From Lucifuga dentata (taxonomy: Eukaryota > Chordata > Actinopteri > Ophidiiformes > Bythitidae): DNA of 64,000 nt. The DNA lies in NCBI GenBank assembly GCA_014773175.1, contig VXCM01000421.1, positions 1 through 64,000 of the forward strand, read 5' to 3'. The notes under the pieces were generated by a model that did no database searches, was not told where the DNA came from, and saw nothing but the letters and a program-made list of their open reading frames with translations. Below, in pieces: positions 1 to 12,690 of the stretch (position 1 is the first letter of the stretch; the number at the start of each line of letters is the position of its first letter). A program made the position numbers and the translations under genes.

Positions 1-46
1 ACAGAAAGGAGGATGGACTTTATCTTCAGATGATGAGCAGCTTCGG
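1..46 (+). CDS. possible end of a plus-strand exon of an unidentified gene
   Basis: The first 46 bases are open in one frame (QKGGWTLSSDDEQL plus two bases) and stop at a perfect donor CG|GTAAGT. The acidic, Ser-rich reading is protein-like, but the stretch is too short for identification and the acceptor is outside the window. A gene converging on rapgef6 would fit. Confidence 0.3.
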
Positions 47-1412
47 TAAGTTTGATGGATTTTTATGTGGCTGGAATATGTGGAGAAGCCTGTTGAATAC
101 TGCTTGTATTATTTGTGGTTTATGGCATTTTTGCTTGCTCGCTGGTCCTATGAGTAAATGTGATGGTTGTTGTGAGTTCTTGTTTCTTTGGTAATGACAC
201 TGATTTAGGCTATGCCATNGTGTTAAATCACCTTATTCCACTCGATAAAGGTTCTGTCACTGTGAATATGGACTGGTTACGTTGAATAACAGCAGCATAT
301 AGCCCTAGTGTCATGGTGAGCTTATTAGAAGGTGGTTTAATTGCGGGAGGATCACATTGAAGGCGTAGGTGTAAAATGCACAGCCCGCCACTGGATTTGC
401 TATAATCAAAGGTGTAGTTTACTTAATATTAACATGCACACTCACCCCACTGTGAGTCTAGATAAATCAATACATCAATAGATCAACTTGTATTTGGTTC
501 ATAATTAGGGTAATTTTCACATCGCAAACCAACCACTGCAGCATTTGTTTATGACCAGATTAAGGCCATTTCCTCAAATGGCTCTTTGTGAATTTGATTG
601 TTTTGGTCCACACACAAATGCAATTGCTCAAACAAACCATACCAAGGTGGAAAACGATCTGCTTCAACCTTGTAGGTGGGAAGACACCCTCAGGCCTTTG
701 TGTGTCCACATAATCCACAATAGGATACCAAAGTGGTGAGGCAACAACTTCAGTTTAGTAGCCATTATACAGAGAAGCAGCGTTCTGCTTATTGAACACA
801 AAGTTTGAAGAGCTGTTTTCTCAAGTGGTATTTTCACAAACATCCACTGAGATTCTGTCCGCTCTGTATATCCAGTTCTTGGAATAATCAGTTAGCATAA
901 ACCCAGATTCAGTGTATTTCCTCTTCATAGTATAAACAAGTGAGTTGCTGCCTGTTGCTCAGGGAGCTGATGATATTTTGCCAAACAACCAAATCCTGGT
1001 TTCTTTCAGTAGGAGGGATGCAGATCCATACAACACTTCTCCTTGCTTCCATTAAAAGTGAATAATCTGCAGGTTCCCCGCATTCTTTGTCACCAGTTTG
1101 CACTTCTGGCAATGACATACCTACTGCTAATTAATAGAAAGGACAGATTTGAAGTGCATGATCTTCTCTGTATAAAGCATATGTCATGCTGTCAGCAGAA
1201 ATTTGTTTTGGTTGTGGAGACTAGACTGTGACTGTGGGCTCCTGACAAGGCTTCAAGCAATTTCTTTCTCAGCACCAGCTGGCCACTTATTAGCTCTGGC
1301 ATGCATTAGAAATGCTATTGACGCACAGCTAATGGAGAAAAACAGCCTCTTCTCCTCTGTACTTACCAAGTCCATATCCAGACCTAGAAAGAGCTATCAG
1401 TGAAAGCTTTAT
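47..1412. other. intergenic or intronic, nothing recognised
   Basis: Plain AT-rich sequence with an isolated N at 219. No coding, RNA or transposon signature seen. Confidence 0.5.
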
Positions 1413-1560
1413 TTATTTACATTTACATTTATTCACTTGGCAGACGCTTTTGTCCAATGCGCTTACAAATGAGGTATAATAGGAGCAGTGAGATGATCAA
1501 GGACAAACAGTAAGATGTCTCATGTAGCAAAGTTCCACTGCATAGAGCCAGAGGGCAGTA
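1413..1560 (+). repeat. dispersed fish repeat with the GCAGACGCTTTTGTCC core
   Basis: The string TTACATTTATTCACTTGGCAGACGCTTTTGTCCAATGCGCTTACAAATGAGG-type core (here from 1418) is one I recognise as common in teleost genomes, usually as part of short interspersed elements. Boundaries are approximate and the family name is uncertain. Confidence 0.55.
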
Positions 1561-4500
1561 GCACATGCATCACACATAAGGCAAATATATTTAAATTTAT
1601 TGTTTGCATTGTCACACAAAAATTAAGACCTGTAAATTTTACTGATATGAAATCTGGGTGAAGTTCTTATTTGCCCCATGTATTAGTAATAAATGCTGTT
1701 TACTAAGATGATCTAATTAATTACCACCATTGAGTGTTACCAAATTTGTGGAGTAAACCTCAGCGAAATCTGGACTTTCTCTTCTCCTTCTTCTTAAAGT
1801 ACCAGCACCTCAAAATTGTTCAGCACTATATGATTACTTAGTTACAAGTCAATACAAGTCAAGTATTACCACTACTAGTGATAACAGAGTATGAGAATGA
1901 GTAAAACTAAGACTCTTTTGACTCCAAAATATTATCTACTGACAAACTATTTTACAAATAGGGTTCATTTGTTGTCGGGCAAAATTAAGATCGTTTTTTA
2001 GTGGGGATCAGCAAGAAACTACAATTAATTTTGCCTGGAACGATTTTTACAGTGCACCTGCCATTTTTCTATAATTATCTTTAATTTTTCTTCAGATTCT
2101 AACCCCTTGTCTGACTTCCTCATTATTCAATTGACATTTATACCTTAATAATTTACCTTTATCAGGTTTTGGTTCAAGGGCTCTTATTCAAGGCCATTTT
2201 GATACATGCCTCTTCGTGGACATTTTGGCTGCTGTACAGATCACACAAGTGATCTCTGTCTTCACTAGGTCATATTCCTGATGCGATTAATGAGTTTGCC
2301 CCCTCATTTGACCTCTGTAAACTTGACCTCTACCTCTCTATCTGCCTCTCCAGCACAGACACTGAGAAAGTCATACCTGCACCCTCTTGCATTCCCTGCT
2401 GAGATAAAGTGTGAGCATGACAAGAGATTGAAAGTCTCAGGTTGGCCTTTATGCGCTGATGTCTGTGAAAAATGTCACAGAGAGGAATAGAAGGGAAGGA
2501 AACTGTGGGGCGTGCATGAGAAAGTGTCTGAGATAACAAAGTGACTGAAATTACGGGTGCTTGAGATGGAGACAAAGTGAGACAGTGACAAAGAAAGACG
2601 GTGGAGAAACATTCATAAAATCAAAGACAAATTTAGATAAACCAAGGTCTCAGCAGGTGGTCCATGGAGCCAAGGACAGAATGAAGACGGCTTTGTTCCT
2701 CTCTATTAGTGTCTCCCTCTTTACTCTCTCTGTACGTCCCCACCAGCTGTTCTCTTGTTCTTTATTATTGTCGCGATGCCTGTATCCATTTGTCAAGTGA
2801 AGTTTTAGACAATGCTTTGAAGAAATAGAATGCAAATTAGATACTTTTCCCTTTTTTTCAGGAAACAAAATCATGTACATAATGTCTTTTAAGAGACAAG
2901 TACAGACAAGTATATCTTCTCTGCTGTCAGCTTTTGTTAGACATACTTCATGGTTTCATCAGTGGCTGAAAATAACGCACTACTGGAACAATCATGCCAA
3001 GTCTAAGTGATTTTTTTATTCAACAAATGCATTTCCATTAGCATTTATTGTAGAATTTCTTTCCCATTAAAACATCTTCCTTTGCCATGTTTTTCCTTCA
3101 CTTCTCATTTTATGTATATCAACGAAAATCTCCTTTTCAAACTCTAGGTATTGTTTTCTCAATCACCCAATTTTTGTAACTTTGCAAAACCAACAATCTG
3201 ACATCACATTCTTTCCACGGTGACTGCCAATGTTTGTATAGATGTGAAAATGAGTTTCAAAAGTGCTGCAAGTTCATCTCTCCATATTCCTCACATTCCT
3301 ACTTCCTGTACTGTCGGCTTTCGCTGCTGAGCCGCCGCACCGGCAGAAAATAAGACACTAAAATTGAGTCTGAAATCAATCTGAAAAATCGCTGCGGGAA
3401 AGAAATGCACCATCACTACACATTTATGAATAACTTCTCACCCCACTGCAGCCACTACAATTAAAACCTTGCTTTGGATGACATATCACCTGACCTTCCT
3501 TTAAAAAGTATATTTTTCTCTCTCACTTTCCCTTCTTTCTCAGCACCTGCCTTCTTTCCTACTGACAACTGTCTTGCATCCCTGTGTCTCACCTCCCCAC
3601 CTCTGCGTGACGGCAGCAGCCTGACAGAAGAACAGCTGTGTGTGCCTGCCAGGCCGAAAACAAAGTGACAGGTTTGGCACCATGGTGATACACCGTGATA
3701 CACAAGAAGTTTCACAGTCTCATTTCAACTTGTTTTTTGATCATACTTAGTTATCCTCCATTTTTACTCTCTTTTGGAGTTTGTTATATACACATGTAAA
3801 TAACTATACACAGACACAAAGATATGTACTCCAGTCCTCATATATACAAATATATATGCATACAGCACAGACTGTATTATTCATATTCTGCCTGCATTTG
3901 CACTCTATATTGTTTAGTATCCTCACAATAATCTAGACAATCATTGTTTGATATATGGACCTTTTTTCCTGACGGTGAGTTTAAATATGAGTACACTTGG
4001 TATGGACCTCCAAAAATAACTCAGAGACAGTAATAATACTCTAAAACTAACACATCCTCAGAGCGTTTGTAATTATTGGTTGTGTTTAATGCATCAATGT
4101 AAATTGCACTGAGTTGCAGCTGAGTTACTTGTGAGCCACTAGTTCATGCTCGTGTCTATAATGAGGAAAATTGACAAATAGCCACATAGTGCAATCAGTT
4201 GGTCAAACATTTAAATTATGCTGCATGAGAGAAAACTGTTGATAATTTTAGGCCTTCTTATAATTATGGTGGCCAACTTTCCACATTTCTGGTTGTCATA
4301 CAAACTTTGACTTTAAAGATAAATGTCAGATTTTTTTTGTGTACTACTCTTTTAAGAAAAAAATCTAACTTTCCACAACTATCTCCAAAATGTTTCTTTT
4401 CACAGTCCCACTGTGAACTCAGTCTTTTGAGTTCAGCAGTGTCTTGATATTCACTGCCTTTTGATCAGAGCATGGCCCCCTGTTTTGCTAGTGACAGGCA

Positions 4501-4630
4501 TATTTCAATAATGCAGGTTGGTGCAGGATGCTTAGGCATTGCAGGGGGTAGAGAACTCCATGACTGTGGTGATGGTGTGCCAGTGTGTCTGTCTGTGTAT
4601 ATCAGTAAGGCATGGGGTCTATGTCACAGC
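1561..4630. other. no gene recognised
   Basis: Three kilobases of AT-rich sequence. Short open frames at 2281-2880 and 3461-3715 are on both strands, low in complexity and without family resemblance. Confidence 0.5.
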
Positions 4631-4638
4631 AGTTAGAC

Positions 4639-4834
4639 CAGGGATGGGCAACTGGCAGCCCGTGGGCCGGATATGGCCCGCACCTTTGATCTATCAGGCC
4701 CTTGGATGATTTCTCAATTAATAAAAATGAAAATTATAAAAAGTGTTTTTCTTTGTAGTACCACTACCCACCAGAAGAGAGCGCTTGGTCAGAAGAGAGC
4801 GCTCTTTTTCTCTTTACAGTGACAGAACAAGAGA

Positions 4835-4877
<43 letters not shown>

Positions 4878-5010
4878 TGAAGGCCCTTTTACACTGAATG
4901 CAATTTTAAGTGCAAATAAATAGTTTCTTAACTGAAAACTACATACTACATATGACAGTGAGGATGAAATTTTATTGGCCCTCCGTCCTCATCTAAGTTG
5001 CCCATCCCTG
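4639..5010. mobile_element. hAT-type MITE with 8-bp target duplication
   Basis: Ends are inverted repeats: CAGGGATGGGCAACT on the left and AGTTGCCCATCCCTG on the right. The element is bounded by AGTTAGAC at 4631-4638 and again at 5011-5018, an exact 8-bp duplication as hAT transposases make. It is 372 bp, has no coding capacity and contains a GA microsatellite at 4839-4874. Confidence 0.88.
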
Positions 5011-5109
5011 AGTTAGACCTTCAAATTTAGGTTCTGAAAAAGCGAGGGAGAGTAGGAACCTAGAATTGGACATTTTTCATGGCAAACACAGTTTAACAAT
5101 TAAATATTA

Positions 5110-5375
5110 CAGTGGCAATAAAAAGTTAGCGAACATCCAATCACATCTTACTGATTGGATCACCTGACTCCAGTTAGCTATTGGAGATATCATTAGTGGT
5201 TCACTTACTTTGAAAACCTAAACTGAATATTTAATTGTTGTTTTCAACATAGTCAAGAATTGCTATTATTTATCAATAGCATGTTGTTTTTGCTACTGTC
5301 TATTATTATCATAATTGTCTATTATTATGACTTCAGTGAAGATCAGTCATACTGAAATCCAAGAAAATCCAAGCT
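5110..5375. mobile_element. Tc1-like element, internally deleted remnant
   Basis: Starts TA|CAGTGGCAATAAAAAG, the usual end of long-inverted-repeat Tc1 elements in fish, followed by their subterminal wording (GATTGGATCACCTGACTCCA, GGTTCACTTACTTT). The central transposase is missing and the right end is degraded, so its limit is approximate. Confidence 0.7.
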
Positions 5376-6039
5376 GCTCATTAATTTTCCTTTACCACTG
5401 CAGCTTGCTGACAAACCTAAATTGAACTGCCATCGTTAAGGTCATTAGATACACCTGTGATTTTCCTGCAATGACAAAAACCTGCAGCATGAGAAAAGGC
5501 TTTTCAATTCTGCAACCTTCATGTCATCCTTTGTTGACTAAAAGGTAACTGCGAGCTTACAAGGTTCAGTTAAGCTGAACTTTCTGTACACTTGCACCTC
5601 TTCTCTCTTGACTTTTACCCTGAGCTGCTTCTCCTTTCCTGCATCCTTCACCTCCTCTCGCAATGGGACTCACCTCATTTCCACCTTCTCTTTGCCTTTT
5701 CTTATCCCTCCAATTATCACCTCCTTTGTCCTAACTGAGGATACTATGGAGCTCTGAACCTCACACAATACAACCTGACCTTGCCACCCATAAGGTCAGA
5801 TCAGGTACACACACACACACACACACACATATTCATACACACACTCATACATCATTTCTACAATGCATGTTGGTGTTAGTGGTGGTGCTCGGCCGGTGCT
5901 CAGCTCAGCCATTCTAAGAGCCGGCCTGCATTTTCACCATTCATTCATTTGAATTATGCAAAGCATTTTAAGTTCCTCATGATAACAAGTGTTGAAAAAA
6001 TATCTATAGCACTCTGACATATCAAGGACTGATGATAGA
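5376..6039. other. no gene recognised
   Basis: Plain sequence with a CA microsatellite at 5806-5829. Confidence 0.5.
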
Positions 6040-6916
6040 TCAAATTCCAAGGAAAACGTTTAGCTCCCTTTGGAATTACCTGGATTTCTGTATAAATTAC
6101 TCATAAAATGTGCCAAGTCGTCAAAATAGACAACTCATTCTGCTCAAACTAAAATGTATAAATAATTGTAGTTTTTGGTTTCTTCTTGGATTTCTTGCAT
6201 GAACAGCCCCGTTCAGGTCAGGCCAAAGTCACTGTCTCTGTTGCTGCTTTGTGTATTTGGGGTCATTGTTTTGTTGCATCATCTAGCTTCTGCTAAGCTT
6301 CAGGTGATGGACCACTACCTTGAAATCCTCCTGAAAAATTTCTTGATATGCTTTTGAATTCATTGTTCCCTTGAAGACCGTAAGCAGTCCAGGCCCTGAG
6401 GCAGCAAAGCAGCACCAAGCCATACTATTCTCTCCAAAATTTAAATTTCATCTGTTCAAAGAACATTCAGGTGGCTATTTTCATATTTGAGTGGTTTCTT
6501 TTGGGAGAGTAGTGGTTTCAGCATTTTCCCCTCCATGAGCACAAATGCTGTTCACTGTTACTTCTTATAAAGACAGGAGCAAGTTATAAATATTTCTGCA
6601 CATCTGCTGTAGGTTCTTTTTCACCTCCTTCATCATTGCATATTTTGGGCTGGGTGGGATCTTTGCAGAATGTCTATCGAGGGAAAATACAAACAATAAT
6701 GAATGAATGTTCTCCATTTTTAGACAATTAGTCTTATTGCAGCTTGATGAACACCCAGGTCTTTAGGTGTATTCAGTACTATTGTTTTTAGTCATTACAT
6801 TCCCACATTGTTTGCCTATTATTAGAGATGAAGATCAAACATTTGATGAGTACTTAATGCAGAAATCCAGGTAATTCCCAAAGGGTCATCAACATCAAAA
6901 ATGTTTTCTTGCAACT
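6040..6916 (-). pseudogene. decayed Tc1/mariner transposon with transposase remains
   Basis: Inverted terminal parts CCCTTTGGAATTACCTGGAT (from about 6067) and ATCCAGGTAATTCCCAAAGG (ending about 6886) face each other. The right end reads CTTGCAACTG|TA. In the minus reading, 6430-6345 gives SMAWCCFAASGPGLL and TVFKGTMNS, matching the Tc1 transposase catalytic-core block usually written SIMVWGCFAASGPG. The reading frame is broken by many stops and deletions. It once cut and pasted itself at TA sites; now inert. Confidence 0.85.
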
Positions 6917-8880
6917 GTATGGTAATAAGCTATATAATTCTATATTTTGTCTTTTGGAAGCAGTAGCACATTGTAGTTATTTGACAATGAGCATGTTTGC
7001 ATGCACATCAATACCCCAGTTATGAGAGTAATTAGTTAAAACAATACTGGGATTATTAAAATGATTTTTGATGTTTGCTGTATAAATGTAATATTCAAGT
7101 CACCTCTCATGATGTCTTGATTTTAAACAATTTCATAGGAAGATACAGAACAAGAAATGGTTATAACAGAGCTGTGTCAGTGGTATATGACTGATACCTT
7201 TATTCAAAAAAAGACTGTCATATCCCTGCAGTATACCACAAGCCTGGCAATGCGTAAGCCTTTCTAAGTCAAGGTCATGGATTCATTTCCTTTTCCACAG
7301 CCCCGTGAGCATTCTGATATTTACTTTATGGCTCCATCTTAAATAGCTGCAAAGATTTCTTGGCAGTGAACAGAAACTAGACATGTTGTGTAATCAGCAC
7401 GTGTCCTGTGTGGAATTCTGCAGTGTGGATCACTGACTCGACTCTCTGCTACACTCCGGTCAAACCCATTAAATTTCAAGGCAAACTGAATTATGAACTG
7501 CTTGCAAATGTCACCCACAAACAAAATATTGATTGCTTGGAAATGCCACATAAGATATTGTCTCGGTGTACAAGAGACCAAAGTGCATAAAACTTGGGTC
7601 TTTGCCAAGCTTTCTTTAACTTGTAGGAAATTATTATAGTGACCTGGAGGTCCAATAGGTTGAGTCATGATTTGTTGAATTTAAGAGCTTGTGGGCTGAT
7701 ATGAGAATTCTATCTGTCTGTGGGAGAAAGCACCACATCAAGGGACGACATAATTTGGCAGATTATGAGCACTCCAGCTCTCGTATAGGACCTCTCAATT
7801 CTGGCAGTGACAGAAATTCACATATATGCACACATACACAGATATTGCCATAATTCAGATTTCTACCCATGCCAAAACAAAAAAAACAAAAAAAAACAAA
7901 AAAAAAAAAAAANAAAAAAAACACCCTCTGCACGATCTTACACCTGCTGCACAATTTCTTCATGGGCCAACAAACTGACAAAAATTTACACACTCAATTC
8001 CCACAACTCTAAACTCTAACTCTAAATTAACTTCCATGTTTTTCCTGATATGATAAGAATTTTTAGGGAGTTTTTCTCATCTTCAAAGAGAGCTTGGGCT
8101 GGGTGGGGAACCGCTAATGAGGGGTCTGTAACGCCCTTTGAATTGAATAGTATGTGACATTGGATTACAAATAAACTTGACTTAAATCTGAGTGAACTCA
8201 ACTGAACAAAGTAGCTTCAAATACCATTGCAGTGGTTTCTATTTTTGGCTCCTTAGCCACAAATTGCACATAATTTCCATTCATATCAATAGAGTATTAA
8301 AATCATCTTGCATGACCCACCTACTACCACCAATCTGTCTTGACTTTGTAGTGTAACAGATTACCTGTACCTGTACCTGTACAAGTTGATTTCCCTACTG
8401 TACTGATGCAAAAATGGCCACTTGAGAGGTTTAATATAAGGAAAAAATCTTATGTTATCCTTTGGACAGTTGTCGGCCATAATGTAAAGTACACACAATT
8501 TGCAGTTAATGGGCTAAATGTAAAACCGCCAGTTTGGTCCTTTTAATCATTAATGCCGTGTCTTATCTTGCTACACCACAGAGTTTGCAAATGAGCTCAC
8601 ACCTGTTCCAAAAATATCTCATCCATAATTAAAAGTGAGAGAGAAAGATAAAGAAAGCCATTGGCAAAATAGAAAATCAGGCAGACCTGCAGAGAAGGGA
8701 CACAAGGGTAGAAAGGGAACAGGGGAGATTTTGAGCTGAGAATTGTCTTTCCTCCTCTATTGGGAGATGAAACGGCAAAGAATCAAGTTCCAGAAAGTTG
8801 TTTGCCCTTGGGCTGATCCACAGCTTTTATCCCCCTGAAACATAATACCTGTTGCATTGAAATGGGCTTCAGATGGCAGT

Positions 8881-8912
<32 letters not shown>

Positions 8913-10077
8913 TCAAAGAGACACAGACAAACATACCTTTACTTCATCAACATGATGATGTTTCCTATCATTGAGATATTCTTAGCTAATAAACGTGAAG
9001 AACTCAGTGAGGTCATGACTGTAAAATAAGTGCCACCACACACACATATTTGGACTCAGAGACACAGTTAACAGAAGAACATACACCTCTTTCCAAATGA
9101 AATTAAGTTTCACACATTTAACCATCCAAAAATAACAACGGCCAGAGAGGAAATGAACAAGGAGGGGAGGAAGGAGCAAGAGAACAAAAGGAGGAGGAAG
9201 CTGAAGAAGAAGCTGATGAAGAGGAAAGAGAAATGAGGGAATGGTCAATCTATTTTAGTGGACAGCTCTGAGATTTAGTGTGTACACAGCTACATCAATC
9301 ACAACAGTAATCTGGACCCACAGTCACTGCATACTAATGCTAGCTGATTGACTGCTACACACACACACACACACACACACGCATACACGCACAGATAGAT
9401 ATGGCATTAGCAGCACACACTGAAGATGTCACAGTGTGCTTGCTAATGAGAGTTGACATATTATTCCCTCCTCTACAGCATGAAGCAATAGAAGAGAGCT
9501 ACTGTGCATCTTAACAAAAGAAGCCCTGGTTTGGCTGAAACGTAATTCCTTTCCCATGAGTAAAGCACGTTTGAGTCAAATTAAGTTTGAGTTAGACTCG
9601 GATACACACGTACTTGCACGTGTATCACTGTGCTACACACATACCCACAATCTCATGCCCATACTTGAATACATAGCTGTAAGTCTCTGCATCTCTTGGA
9701 GGTCCAGTCAAAGCAGAAAGCAAATGAAATCCATCAGTATCTCTCTCTATATATATGTGCGTGTGCGTGTGCGTGTGTGTGTGCGCGCTCACATTGTGTA
9801 CATAGTTCTAAATGATTGAAAGCCGGCTTGAAAACACAGACACTATTATTCTAAAGTCCTCTTCACAGCCTGAACATTATTTAGGCTGATAAATGAAGGG
9901 AATCCAGTTTTATTGCATGAATGTCTTCCTCGGGTTTTTAATTATTGTAATTATTTAAATGATTATCTGATTCCAACTCTAATCAAATTTTAGGAACTCA
10001 AGACTTAATCTCAATTTAGTATTGATTATACTGCCTCTGTCCAGCTTACTCACTTGTTCATTCAGGGGCTTTTGTTG
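6917..10077. other. no gene recognised
   Basis: AT-rich sequence with an adenine run and N at 7913, a GT microsatellite at 8887-8912, a CA run at 9358-9380 and a GT/TA run near 9748-9786. The 109-codon minus frame at 7339-7668 has no recognisable protein character. Confidence 0.5.
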
Positions 10078-10658
10078 CCTCCGCCAAAGAGCTTATGCAA
10101 TCACCTTTTGTACTGTTAGCAGGATATCTCAAAAAGACAGATTTGGATGAAATTTGGGAGACAGATAAATAATGTCAAGAGGAAGACGTGATTAAATTTG
10201 GTAATCAACCTGATGGTGGCGTTGGAATAACCACTTTTACATTTTAGCCTACAATTTATGAACCATAAGTCATAGGATTAAAAAAAACAAACAAAAAAAA
10301 AAATATTCCTGGATTCCTCAGGTCTAGATGCATCCAACATATAGGCCACACCCATNAAAAAAAAAAATATTCCTGGATTCCTCAGGTCTAGATGCATCCA
10401 ACATATAGGCCACACCCATTTCACCTGACTAGTTTTTCTGCCATTTTGAATTTTTTCCAAAACTGTTTTTTTTGTATCTCCTCCTACATTGGCTCACTTA
10501 TCACAGAATTTTAGAATGTAGAATGTCTGGACCATCTTTTTTTTATTTTTTTATTTTTATTTTATTTATTTTTATTTTATTTTTTTTGTATTCCTCATCA
10601 TTTTATTACATTAGCTGCCAAGTTATGTGCACCCCTGCCTAAAAATCCTTGGCGGGGG
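10078..10658. repeat. degraded dispersed repeat with CCTCCGCCAA ends
   Basis: Left end CCTCCGCCAA and right end CTTGGCGGGGG are inverted, and the wording after the left end (ATTTGGATGAAATTTGGGAG) is a fish repeat I recognise. The interior holds a contig-end duplication around the N at 10356 and a T/A-rich low-complexity tract at 10539-10590. Confidence 0.5.
10295..10419. other. duplicated contig end around N at 10356
   Basis: About 60 bases, from an adenine run through ATTCCTGGATTCCTCAGGTC to GGCCACACCCAT, occur once before and once after the single N. Read as unmerged overlap of two contigs. Confidence 0.85.
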
Positions 10659-12394
10659 TAAGCATCCCATACTTGTCAACATTCCCTTTTTCCCAGGTTT
10701 TTCCCGTACTTTTCCCGTACTTTCACCCCCCCCCCCCCCCNCCCCCAGTGTGGCATGGAGGTAGTACAAGTGGGGCATGCTTGCCAAGGGACACCTGAAG
10801 CCAAGCGGAACCAAATTAGATTGAAACAGTTTCTTGTGGGAGCAATAAACAACAAACATAATACCGTCATGCTAGCAAAGTTTCAAAGTTTCATGCTAGC
10901 GAATAAGATCGGGTTGGGTCCTAGGGGAGTCGGGGTCAGGGTTGTGTCCCTTATGTCCCAAAAAAATCCTCAAAGCTCAATGATGACAGGTATGATGCAC
11001 ATTCTGAGTGCCTTATTGTTTTGTAAGAACTTTGTCTTAAGCTTCCAGCATTTCTACTTTCCTGTCTCCTGTAAGACAGACTGCATTCATCCTGACTCAA
11101 CCACTTTGTGAAATCTGAAGCATTTCCTAAAAGAGGAACCATGGCCTCTTATGAGCTACTGATAATACACGCTTCAAAGACGGTAACGTCAAATTGAATC
11201 TTTGAAAGGGAAGAATGACTAGAAGCTTAACCTTGTTGTAAATCTAATGCCATCTATTAATTGTGGATGCTGAGTGTTCACTGAGCAGCGCAAATGTTTT
11301 TATGCATTAAAGCTCGTGTTGCCTTTAAACCTTGAACATTCCAAGAGTTAAAATACAGACTCTTCCCATACCAACAAAGCATCGATCTGCAAAGCTTGAA
11401 GCATGGTGTCGTGATGCATTTTACTTAACAAGACATAAAATTCATCTAAAACTCTACAGAAGTACTCACTGGATTTCCACACTGTGGTGGATCTCATTAA
11501 CATTTTTATGATGCAGATGAGCGCACAGATTAAATCTTGGACACAGTGGAGGACATTGCAGAAGTAATGGTGAACGAGTGCAGCATGATAGCTGAGTTCA
11601 GGAGGCAAGCGCACAAGAGGGAAGAGTTTTACGATGAGCACAGGAGACAGTTCTGGAGAGTAGAATTTGCTTTAAAGCTGAGGTATATTTTGACATCCTT
11701 GATGGGTTTTTTGTTTTTTTGTTTGTTTTTTTTGCAGAGCAGCTCGAGAAACAGTTTGCTAACTTCAAAGAAATAGCCAAACTTGGAGCCCAATCCAAAG
11801 TGCTTTGAGCATCCTGACAGAAAATGCTTGACCTTTCACGCTTTTATTCTGTTTCTGTGAAGGAGTTGTGAAGAACACTTTAGTCGTGGATCTTGGGTAA
11901 CATTCAAGCATTGAACAACGACCCGATCTTACCATATGATATTTTCAGTGACGTCGCACAGCAATAACTGATCATGTCCATAGATCCTCTAAAACAATTC
12001 CTATCAACAGTGCCCCTGATAATGGTTCACTTATGTGAAGCGCTCAAGATTTTTCTTACATTCAGGATGTGTGACCAACTTCACTTTGCTTTGCATTGAG
12101 TAGCATTTCCCTGTCTGTTGGGTGCTGAACCATTTGGTGTGATTTATACTTTCATTGTACTAAAATTGTAGGGAGATACTGCAAACTTAATTTGTTTTAC
12201 CACAGACTTTTCTTATCTCGCATACTGCTTCACTGTACTGTAGCTTAGGGAGATTTATGGGCCCAAATCAGGGACCAAATAGTTACAAAGTTGCATTTTT
12301 GTTTGGTTTGGTGACAGAAAAATATCCAGTCGAACCAAAATATAGAAGCAAAAGTCGTGTGAACACTCACTTTGGTCATTGGTCAGATACTAGT
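10659..12394. other. no gene recognised
   Basis: Contains a cytosine homopolymer with an N at 10741. A helical-looking 49-codon stretch at 11537-11683 (plus) and the open frame at 12257 lead into the repeat block below, but neither has a gene structure I can defend. Confidence 0.45.
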
Positions 12395-12690
12395 GCAGTG
12401 GCTGATGAAAACATGTCTGTTTGGACCGGCCCAGACTTTATGGTGTGCGCCGCAGCCTACCATAAGTGGCCGTAGAATGGAGCATATGCTGCCACACCTG
12501 GAGTGTATCCTGCTGCAGGGACTACTTTTTACCGGCAGAGCTCAATTCGAGAACCACTCATCCAAACAACTTCACACATGACACTGCACATTCTTGAGTC
12601 CTGAGCAATAAACCAAATTTCAACTTCATACAGTGCTGGGTTCTAGAGATAATGGTGCCACAGACATACAGAAACTTTATTTATAGATGG
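12395..12690 (+). repeat. repeat block, inverted partner of 16665-17075
   Basis: Shares with the reverse complement of 16665-17075 an ordered series of matches: TTTATGGTGTGC..CCGCAGCCT, GGAGCATATGCTGCCA, the ATCCTGC..CAGGGACTAC stretch, CTCATCCAAACAACTTCACA, and GTGC.GGGTTCTA. A reading-frame remnant PGVYPAAGTTFYRQSSIREP continues to LIQTTS, suggesting a once-coding element or retrocopy. Origin unknown. Confidence 0.6.
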
